From NCBI GenBank assembly GCA_964444795.1, contig CAYUIQ010000159.1, positions 1 to 21,440 of the forward strand: a stretch of 21,440 nucleotides of DNA, read 5' to 3'. Below, piece by piece: positions 15,775-21,440 of this stretch. Made by a program: the position numbers and the translations under genes. The notes under the pieces are model-generated. The model was not told where the DNA came from. It made no database searches and worked only from the letters and a program-made list of their open reading frames with translations. Positions within the stretch are counted from its first letter, which is position 1. Each line of letters starts with the position of its first letter. This DNA comes from JABMRP01 sp964444795 (GTDB taxonomy: Bacteria; Planctomycetota; Planctomycetia; Pirellulales; Thermoguttaceae).

Positions 15775-17208
15775 TCATGGCGAACTCGGCGGATAGTACA
15801 GGTGCTTCCCCTGCCGGGCGGCTTGAATCGCCTCGTGCGTATCCTGGGCGGCGCCCGGATCGCCCTGCGATTGCATCCAACGATCGAGTTCCGCGCTGAG
15901 CCGGGCCTTAAGCTCTGTGTGTTGCGGGTCGTCCGCCAGATTGGTCAACTCGTACGGATCGCCGGCCGTGTTGTAAAGCTGTTCGGCCGGTCGCCGCGTG
16001 TATCGCTTGACGAGCCGGTACGTGTGTGGGTTGTTCCACGCCTCCCCGATCCACGTGCCCCAATAGGGATTGTTCAAGCCGCCGTTGCCCTGCACGCCCA
16101 TGAGATGCTTCTCGATGTAGATCTCCGCCGGCGTCAGGTTGCGGATATAACGGGTTTGGCCGTCGAAGACCGTACGAATCGGGTACGCCGGACCTTCCGG
16201 GATGTTGTTGTGTATGCCGTAGGTGTACCGGCGATGCTCGGTCTTTTCACCCAACAGCACCGGCAGGAAGCTGGTCCCATCGTACGCGTGTTGGGCCGCA
16301 TCGCCCCCGGCCGCGTCGAGCAGCGTGGGCAGCACGTCGGCATACTGCACCAGGGCGTCGGTACGCTGCCCCGTGGCAATCCGGCCCGGCCAGCGGGCGA
16401 CCAGCGCCGTGTGCAGACCGGTGTCCCAATTGGTCCACTTACAGCCCGGGAACTGTGAGCCCTGCTCCGAGGTGAAGAGCACCAGCGTCTGGTCGGCCCG
16501 GCCGCTTGCATCGAGTGCTTCGAGGATCTCGCCGACCTGCGAGTCCATGTAGGTGATCTCGGCCAGGTAGCGGCCGTAGTCGGCACGCGTCCGGGGCGTG
16601 TCGGCCAGATTGGGCGGCAATTGGATCTTCTTCGGTGGGTAGGCCGATGCATCGCCCATCACCCACGGCACGTGCGGCTCGACCAGCGCGATGACCAGGC
16701 AGAATGGCTGGCCACCCTGACGGGCGAAAAACTCGCGAGCCTCCTTCGTGTCGTGTGCTCGCGTCGGATTGCGGACACAGCTTGGATCGAACCCGCCGAT
16801 CTTCTCGAAGGGAAACGCCTTGGGCGGCCCGACGTGTACCTTGCCCGCCAGCCCGACTCGATAGCCGATACGCCCCAGATGCATCGGCATGCTGGTGGTC
16901 GTCGGGCGGCTTGCCGAGTGATTCCACGCACAACCGTTGCGCAGCGGATACTGTCCCGAGTAAAGCTCCGCCCGGCAGGGCTGGCACATCGCCTCGCTCA
17001 GGTACGCCCGATTGAAAACGAGTCCCTGCGACGCCAGTCGATCGATGTTCGGCGTCCGCGCATTGACTCCGCCGTAGAGGGGCAGATCGTTGTGGGTGCA
17101 GTCGTCCGCCATGATGATCAAGAAATTGGGCCGCTCGGCCGCGGGGGCTGTTCCCGCGGGCGCGGTGATCAGCAAGAGGGCGAATCCAACGAGGAGTAAT
17201 CTGCTCAC
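15775..17208 (-). CDS. Secreted sulfatase (S1 family, heparan N-sulfatase-like)
   Basis: A 477-residue formylglycine-dependent sulfatase (alkaline-phosphatase fold). Residues 1-24 form a Sec signal (SRLLLVGFALLLITAPAG). The fold begins RPNFLIIMADD, with metal ligands D35 and D36. The modification site is C75-Q-P-C78-R79, where C75 becomes formylglycine; position 4 of the motif is Cys rather than the usual Ser/Ala/Thr. The common GKWHLG reads GKVHVG, and the second metal motif reads FTSEQGSQFPGCKW, a variant I associate with the heparan N-sulfatase-like branch. GTG at 17208 is preferred because GGAGG precedes it by 6 bases and gives a normal signal; an ATG at 17247 has no ribosome site and would put Arg-Arg before the hydrophobic stretch, Tat-like. 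The substrate is unknown. Confidence 0.9.
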   Translation of the reverse strand: MSRLLLVGFALLLITAPAGTAPAAERPNFLIIMADDCTHNDLPLYGGVNARTPNIDRLASQGLVFNRAYLSEAMCQPCRAELYSGQYPLRNGCAWNHSASRPTTTSMPMHLGRIGYRVGLAGKVHVGPPKAFPFEKIGGFDPSCVRNPTRAHDTKEAREFFARQGGQPFCLVIALVEPHVPWVMGDASAYPPKKIQLPPNLADTPRTRADYGRYLAEITYMDSQVGEILEALDASGRADQTLVLFTSEQGSQFPGCKWTNWDTGLHTALVARWPGRIATGQRTDALVQYADVLPTLLDAAGGDAAQHAYDGTSFLPVLLGEKTEHRRYTYGIHNNIPEGPAYPIRTVFDGQTRYIRNLTPAEIYIEKHLMGVQGNGGLNNPYWGTWIGEAWNNPHTYRLVKRYTRRPAEQLYNTAGDPYELTNLADDPQHTELKARLSAELDRWMQSQGDPGAAQDTHEAIQAARQGKHLYYPPSSP

Positions 17209-17259
17209 GAATGACCTCCGGTCGGTCGGGTTGGCAAGGACTGGCATTGCAGCATCGTT

Positions 17260-17288
17260 ACACTACCTGCCCGCTGCCGTCTCGTCAA
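17260..17288 (-). promoter_or_regulatory. Putative promoter of the sulfatase gene
   Basis: On the minus strand TTGACG (17288-17283), 17 bases, then TAGTGT (17265-17260). Start near 17253 would leave almost no leader for the ATG at 17247 and about 45 bases for the GTG at 17208, which supports the GTG. The -10 box is weak. Confidence 0.35.
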
Positions 17289-17350
17289 TCCGTCGAGCCG
17301 CTGAACGAGAAGCATGCGGCGATCCAGGGCGTCGCGAACTTGGCCGGGGT

Positions 17351-17986
17351 TCAAACGCCGGTCCCGGGTTCCTCCTGGCGGATGTCGGTTAAGAGTTGCA
17401 TCCCCAAGGTCAGAACATCATCCGGTGAGATCTCGCCGGGGCAAATGCGGACCGGACACACATTTCCTCCATGCTTCGCATCAAGATAGCCTGCTTTCAC
17501 TCGAACCCCGTTGATCGTTTCTTCGGTCACTCGGTTCAAGAGACGTTGAACCCTCGGGTCCTCTCCGAAGAAGAAGCCGTCCAGCACGATCACGGGTTTC
17601 GCCAGTAGATAGCAGGCGATGACTTCCATAAAGGTGCCGGCGCCGCCGCCGAAGGCGAACCCAATATCCACGGACTGCGTCAGTACATGTACGCGACCCA
17701 GCTTCCCCTGCCCGGTCGCGACAACCGTCCCAAGACATTGTTTGGCCGGGTTGCCCAACGCGACCTCAAGCTCAGGGCAAACAGAGACAACACGGCCGCC
17801 GGCTTTCAAGGCGCCTCGGCGAGCCGCCGCCATGATGCCGCCTCCGCCGCCGTTGAATAAGGTTCCTCCTTGACTTGCGACACGTTGGCCGAAAAGCTCA
17901 ACCCATTGCAGGGTTGAGCCGGGAATCTTCGTTTCGTGCCCGTGTCCGAAAACACCCAGATTTATCCCAGGTCCGAAATCGTTCAA
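17351..17986 (-). CDS. LOG/SLOG-family Rossmann nucleotide-binding protein
   Basis: A 211-residue cytoplasmic protein of the LOG (lysine-decarboxylase-like, TIGR00725-like) superfamily. Members bind nucleotides or cleave nucleoside monophosphates to base and ribose phosphate. Seen: LGVFGHGHE at the first strand, N45-GGGGGIMAAARRGALKAGG, the conserved arginine segment GRVHVLTQSVDIGFAF, then FGGGAGTFMEVIACYLLAKPVIVLDG, the family's GGxGTxxE motif with Phe in place of the usual Pro. The start is inferred to be TTG at 17986: it overlaps the upstream stop by 4 bases (TTGA) and follows GGAG at 8 bases; no ATG occurs before residue 52. It is the last gene of a coupled three-gene cassette, which suggests a nucleotide-sensing or nucleotide-cleaving role with the membrane protein. 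Confidence 0.78.
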   Translation of the reverse strand: MNDFGPGINLGVFGHGHETKIPGSTLQWVELFGQRVASQGGTLFNGGGGGIMAAARRGALKAGGRVVSVCPELEVALGNPAKQCLGTVVATGQGKLGRVHVLTQSVDIGFAFGGGAGTFMEVIACYLLAKPVIVLDGFFFGEDPRVQRLLNRVTEETINGVRVKAGYLDAKHGGNVCPVRICPGEISPDDVLTLGMQLLTDIRQEEPGTGV

Positions 17987-18798
17987 TTTAGGTTCTCCTC
18001 GGGAGCGTCGGGATTGCTGGTCGGGGGAGGCACTCTTGGACCGTAGACCCAAGTTACCGTACGCTCACCGTCACCGTCTCGGATCTCTTGGAGATCCCTG
18101 AAATACAGATCGGCCACCCCGGAAGTCACTTCCAACTCGAAAGTGGGGCTTTCATCCGACAACCCGGCACTAAGGTAAGAAGTCACGGTGAGGCGGGTTG
18201 CGTGAGCCACGATGGAATACTTGATATGCGTCTCATCGATATACCCGATGTTCATGATGCGTGGCACGGCTTCCGCGATATGGACCGGCCCATCGCGAAT
18301 GACGGCGTTGGCGAGTTCGAGCCAAGCGTTGGCGGCATTGCGATCCTTCACAATCGTCACAATCTCCCCTTGCCCGCTCGCCGCGTTCCCTTTGAACTTC
18401 TCGATCCGCGCCGTGACACTCTCGATGAGCTTCCGGCGGAAAGGCCGCCCCGGATCGAGCCAAGCCCAATGGCTCTTTCCGACAAACCACAACGTCTCGC
18501 CACAGCGATCCGTCTGGGCCAGAAAGCTCTTCCAGTAGTCATTGCCCATGTCGGCGTTTCGCTTAACGGTGACGAAACCATCGTCTTCGTCAGGCTTGCG
18601 ATCCACCCTGGAAAGGACAACTCCCGAGATAATGCCGGCGACTATGGTAACCCCAATGGCGTAAACGATCGACACGGTCATCTTGACGGAAACCTGCATC
18701 TCTTGCCAGGCATCGGACGTTTGGAAGAAAACGCAGAATGCGGTCAAGATGCCGGCGGCTACAAACACGATCCACGAGATTCTTTTCGATTCTGGCAC
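17983..18798 (-). CDS. Two-TM membrane protein with degenerate PLD-like domain
   Basis: A 271-residue protein of no family I can name with certainty. Two hydrophobic helices (about residues 8-25 and 39-63) are joined by a short loop, so both ends are probably cytoplasmic. After an acidic linker (DRKPDEDD), residues about 85-240 look like one phospholipase-D-type unit: ETLWFVGKSHWAW, EIVTIVKDRNAAN, then H191-I-K193 followed by LTVTSYLSAG and FELEV, the order of an HxK...S...E half-site. The Asp expected five residues after K193 is Ala198, so catalysis is doubtful. GTG at 18798 is chosen: it starts 1 base after the radical SAM stop and GGAGGGG lies just before, inside that gene. Alternative: a GTG at 18831 overlapping the upstream gene. 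An effector or sensor role is inference. Confidence 0.7.
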   Translation of the reverse strand: MPESKRISWIVFVAAGILTAFCVFFQTSDAWQEMQVSVKMTVSIVYAIGVTIVAGIISGVVLSRVDRKPDEDDGFVTVKRNADMGNDYWKSFLAQTDRCGETLWFVGKSHWAWLDPGRPFRRKLIESVTARIEKFKGNAASGQGEIVTIVKDRNAANAWLELANAVIRDGPVHIAEAVPRIMNIGYIDETHIKYSIVAHATRLTVTSYLSAGLSDESPTFELEVTSGVADLYFRDLQEIRDGDGERTVTWVYGPRVPPPTSNPDAPEENLN

Positions 18799-18799
18799 G

Positions 18800-19684
18800 C
18801 TATTTCCCCTCCAATTCTGAAAGTTGTCCACAACTGAGATCGATGCCCGAGAAGGCGCCGAAGACGAAGCTATCCACGCCGTTTTCCGTCAACCTCGCGA
18901 CGAACTCTCGCGCCCTGACCAGTTCTCCAGAGACGAGGTTGTTTCGCCGGCTGGCGATTGTCGTGTTCATGGCGGAAATCTTCACAATGACCCGTGAGCC
19001 TCGAAACGTTCGAATCAGACAGTCCAGAGAGTCGTCCGTATCGTTGAGTCCTTTCAGCAGCACGTAGTTTATCTTGGCCTTCCGAACGGAGGCCGAATCG
19101 GCGATCTCCATCACCAACTGGACGGCCTCCTTCAACCGCGGAGCCCTCGGCATAACCTGGCGAATCATCTCGTCGCTCGTGCCGCACATCGTTACTTGGA
19201 CGTTGTCGTAGGTCACGCCGGACGCCAAGATCTTCTTCAGCCCCGGTCGATCGGCTCCAATGGTCGACAGGCTCAACACAATGCGACGGTCCAACTGAGA
19301 GATCGCCAAGGACGAGCCGATGACCGATTCCGGCGCAAGCGTCGGCTCCCCAATCCCCTGGTAGCTGCACGTGACTTGCGGGAACTTCTCCGCGCCGAGT
19401 TCGTTCAACACGAAACGGGCTTGCGCCGTTATTTCCGTGTCGGATAGCGCTCGCACGACACGGCGCGATGTTCCCGCGCAAAACGTGCATGCCATCGGAC
19501 ATCCGGCCATCGAACTGATGTCGATCGCAAGATCCACCGGATGTCCCGCCAGATAATGTTCGTACCCCGTCGTTTCGACATCGACCCCGTGTTCGAGTTC
19601 CACAACGTACTTGTGCGACTTCTGGAAGTCGAAAAATCGCGAGTGAAAATCATCGCCTCGGGTCTTTGCCTGAATGAACCGCAT
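18800..19684 (-). CDS. Short RlmN-like radical SAM protein
   Basis: A 294-residue radical SAM protein most like RlmN/Cfr RNA adenine methyltransferases. The iron-sulfur motif is C62-PMA-C66-TF-C69, preceded by ISSMAG as in RlmN's VSSQVG. Further matches are YQGIGEPTL, NYVLLKGLNDT and the C-terminal S-C285-GQL, equivalent to the methyl-carrying Cys355 of E. coli RlmN. The position of RlmN's resolving Cys118, seven residues before the first cluster cysteine, is Asp55 here. Residues before the cluster are about 60 fewer than in RlmN, so the N-terminal RNA-binding domain is missing or reduced. Housekeeping RlmN is therefore unlikely. The ATG at 19684 is the only in-frame upstream start; its ribosome site is weak (GGGA). 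It is first in the three-gene cassette. Substrate unknown. Confidence 0.8.
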   Translation of the reverse strand: MRFIQAKTRGDDFHSRFFDFQKSHKYVVELEHGVDVETTGYEHYLAGHPVDLAIDISSMAGCPMACTFCAGTSRRVVRALSDTEITAQARFVLNELGAEKFPQVTCSYQGIGEPTLAPESVIGSSLAISQLDRRIVLSLSTIGADRPGLKKILASGVTYDNVQVTMCGTSDEMIRQVMPRAPRLKEAVQLVMEIADSASVRKAKINYVLLKGLNDTDDSLDCLIRTFRGSRVIVKISAMNTTIASRRNNLVSGELVRAREFVARLTENGVDSFVFGAFSGIDLSCGQLSELEGK

Positions 19685-20138
19685 GGTGGATCCCAGAGCC
19701 GTTCAAATGAAACAGAACAGTCACTACAAGAGCCTGCGCGGCAAACTCCAGTATCAGCCGCCCACACGACGACATGAAATCTGTCCGTTCAAAGTCGCTT
19801 CCGCCTGGCAGACAAGCTGGATCGAGCCGCCCAAGAAGGCCGCGGGTGCCAATTCTACACGATCTGCATTTTGCGGGCAACGCTCTGGGATGTGGTGGTC
19901 TCACACTGTCAAACAAAACTGGGCACGCCGGTTTCCGTTGACACCACCAGGGGCTTTAGGGGGAATAGGCAAGAATGCGGCGTTCGGGGGGACACGCGAT
20001 CACAATCATCGCCCCCGATGAATAGAGTATCTACGCCCGGGATGAGTCCAAAGGCCTCTCGATCACGCCAAGAAATTGGAGAAAACTTCGCAAGGGATAT
20101 GGTGCTCACGGAGAGAAACCAAAATCGCTCGCGTAGGA
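19685..20138. other. 454-base region of low coding content between cassette and sulfatase
   Basis: No recognisable gene family, RNA gene or terminator was found. Base composition is lower in GC than the flanking sulfatase (a sample row at 20041-20100 counts 28 of 60). It probably holds the promoter of the minus-strand cassette, but no convincing -35/-10 pair was found. A possible small coupled gene at 19909-20142 is listed separately. Confidence 0.5.
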
Positions 20139-20142
20139 TCAT
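19909..20142 (-). CDS. Possible small coupled ORF, 77 residues, function unknown
   Basis: A 77-residue open frame whose ATG overlaps the stop of the upstream sulfatase by 4 bases (ATGA), with GGAGG 7 bases before it. That layout is typical of translational coupling. The product (MILRERFWFLSVSTISLAKF at its start) matches no family I know, has no clear membrane segment, and contains two cysteines in its second half. The region has relaxed base composition, so the frame could be chance. Confidence 0.25.
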   Translation of the reverse strand: MILRERFWFLSVSTISLAKFSPISWRDREAFGLIPGVDTLFIGGDDCDRVSPRTPHSCLFPLKPLVVSTETGVPSFV

Positions 20143-21440
20143 TCCTGGGCCTCCGCATCGCGGATCTTCTGGCAGATTCTTTCCAAACGGCCGGCCACGC
20201 TGGGGTGCTCGTCGATCAGGTTCTTCAATTCGGCCACGTCGTTGGGCAGGTCGGACAGGTGATAGGGTTTCTCGAACGGCCGGCCTCGGGGCTCTTGCCG
20301 ACCGCCGGATCCGTTACCCAGGACGAGTTTCCAGGGTCCCTGGCGAACGGCAAACATGCCGGCGGCCGAGTGGTGGATGACCGGCGGGCGGGGCGCCGGG
20401 CGGTCTTCTCCCAACAGCCATGGCAGGAAACTGAAACTGTCGATCGCCGCGCCGGAGGGCACTTGCGCGTCGATCAGGTCGGCCGTCGTGGCGAAAAGAT
20501 CGGTCAGGCAGATCGTCTCGTCGCACCGGCTCCCCGACTCGATCTTGCCCGGCCATCGGGCGAAGAACGGCACGCGATGCCCGGCCTCCCAAATATCGGC
20601 CTTCGTTCCCCGCAACACGTAGTTCGCCCGGTGGCTCGTCGCCCGATAGGCCTGAATCGTTTCGTCGTCCGTGTGATCGACCGCCTGGGGATCGTCCAGC
20701 CGGTGCATGAACGAACCGTTGTCGCTGGTGAAGATGACCAGCGTGTTGTCGCCGATGCCACAATCGTCGATGGTCTCGATCACCTGGCCCACGGTCCAAT
20801 CGACCTGCACGACAAAATCGCCGTAGGGCCCCAACTTCGTCTTCCCGCGAAATCGCGGATGGGGCAACACGGGCTTGTGCGGCGCGGACAGCGGAAAGTA
20901 CAAGAAGAACGGTTCGCCGGCCGATTGCGACTTGCGCCGGATGAAGTCCACCGCCTGACCCAGCAGGTGATCGAGACACTCCTCCATGACCAGATCGGGC
21001 GCTCGTTCGCCTTTGCGCAAATAGGCCGGGAAGCTTTGCGACGCTTGCGCGATCGTCGGCAACGCGGTGACCTGGCCGTCGCGAAGATACACGTACGGCG
21101 GAAAGTCGAGCGAGGCGGGAATAATGTACGAGAAATCGAACCCCAAGGCGTTCGGCCCGCCGGTTACCGGCTTGGCGAAATCGATCTTCTTGCCGTCCTC
21201 CAATCGGACAAACCCGAGCCCCAAGTGCCATTTACCCACCACGCCGGTCGTGTAGCCGTGCTTGGCGAGGAACGACGCCACGGTGGGTCGCTCGGGTTCG
21301 ATCAGCGGGGTGCTATATCCGTTAAGCACGCCTCGCGTCAATCGGCTGCGCCAGCAGTGCCTTCCGGTAATCACCCCGTAACGTGTCGGCGTGCAGACGG
21401 CGGACGACCAAGGTTCCCCTCTCGTCCGGCGAGAGGACCG
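20139..21440 (-). CDS. Sulfatase, arylsulfatase-like (5' end outside window)
   Basis: The C-terminal part of a type I sulfatase; the coding frame runs through the window end, so the N-terminus is missing. The formylglycine motif C-T-P-T-R has its cysteine codon at 21395-21393, continued by YGVITGRHCWRSRLTRGVLNGYS. Other landmarks are VGKWHLGLGF (catalytic Lys and His), SAPHKPVLPHPRF, and IFTSDNGSF for the metal-binding Asp/Asn. The chain ends with the usual LYxL-like region, here KPYHLSDLPNDVAELKNLIDEHP. It is a conventional, probably active sulfatase, unlike the CQPCR enzyme at 15775-17208. Upstream of the motif, the last 15 codons in the window do not resemble the expected sulfatase sequence. 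Substrate unknown; a sulfated polysaccharide is likely. Confidence 0.88.
   Translation of the reverse strand, partial: RSSRRTRGEPWSSAVCTPTRYGVITGRHCWRSRLTRGVLNGYSTPLIEPERPTVASFLAKHGYTTGVVGKWHLGLGFVRLEDGKKIDFAKPVTGGPNALGFDFSYIIPASLDFPPYVYLRDGQVTALPTIAQASQSFPAYLRKGERAPDLVMEECLDHLLGQAVDFIRRKSQSAGEPFFLYFPLSAPHKPVLPHPRFRGKTKLGPYGDFVVQVDWTVGQVIETIDDCGIGDNTLVIFTSDNGSFMHRLDDPQAVDHTDDETIQAYRATSHRANYVLRGTKADIWEAGHRVPFFARWPGKIESGSRCDETICLTDLFATTADLIDAQVPSGAAIDSFSFLPWLLGEDRPAPRPPVIHHSAAGMFAVRQGPWKLVLGNGSGGRQEPRGRPFEKPYHLSDLPNDVAELKNLIDEHPSVAGRLERICQKIRDAEAQE
21418..21436. repeat. Hairpin at the window end
   Basis: CCTCTCG-TCCGG-CGAGAGG is a perfect 7-base inverted repeat. It falls inside the apparent sulfatase frame, just upstream of the catalytic motif. 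Confidence 0.5.

Noticed and set aside
19699..19793. Nine-base direct repeat CCGTTCAAA at 19699 and 19785 as operator or transposon ends
   Set aside because: The match is short, the copies are 86 bases apart with no further symmetry, and chance is a sufficient explanation.
19674..20021. Plus-strand 115-residue ORF in the cassette upstream region
   Set aside because: It starts opposite the radical SAM gene, has no ribosome site or recognisable domain, and its composition looks non-coding.
1..21440. CRISPR array, tRNA, rRNA, integrase or transposase
   Set aside because: No regularly spaced repeats, cloverleaf-like genes or recombinase motifs were seen on either strand.

Overview
The window looks like a chromosomal segment of a planctomycete (Pirellulales-like). 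It is GC-rich and dense in secreted sulfatases, with a PQQ-type beta-propeller protein, a planctomycete-style ECF sigma factor, twin-arginine or Sec signals on most degradative enzymes, and a DPDGDG linker of the kind planctomycetes place in secreted proteins. This assignment is inferred from gene families; there is no rRNA or other marker gene here.

Layout. (1) 39-3056, minus strand: an ECF-type sigma factor, an ApbE flavin transferase and a TPR/FMN-binding protein form a compact extracytoplasmic flavinylation operon. (2) 3283-9493, plus strand: a ribose-type sugar-binding protein and an unusually large RbsC-like permease, with no ATPase gene beside them, precede a multidomain GH92 alpha-mannosidase. 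(3) 9556-15737, plus strand: a URO-D/MtaA-like zinc methyltransferase-family protein, a CrcB/Fluc fluoride channel with its DUF190 partner, a TIGR03960-type radical SAM protein, a Cof-type HAD phosphatase and a secreted beta-propeller protein. A composite palindromic repeat lies at 13414-13521. (4) 15775-21440, minus strand: two sulfatases, the second running off the window, flank a lower-GC three-gene cassette at 17351-19684.

The cassette is the most interesting part. A shortened RlmN-like radical SAM protein is followed after 1 base by a two-TM protein with a degenerate phospholipase-D-like domain, and then, with a 4-base stop/start overlap, by a LOG/SLOG-family nucleotide-binding protein. 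The radical SAM protein keeps the C-terminal Cys-Gly-Gln-Leu motif (methyl-carrying cysteine) of RlmN, but has Asp where RlmN has its resolving cysteine, and it lacks the N-terminal RNA-binding region. The translational coupling indicates that the three products act together. I do not recognise this combination as a described system. A nucleotide-centred conflict or signalling role is a hypothesis.

The rest fits a marine or sediment polysaccharide degrader. Sulfatases and the GH92 enzyme would release sugars (mannose is likely) outside the cytoplasm or in the periplasm, and the RbsB/RbsC pair would import them. The flavinylation operon suggests extracytoplasmic electron transfer.
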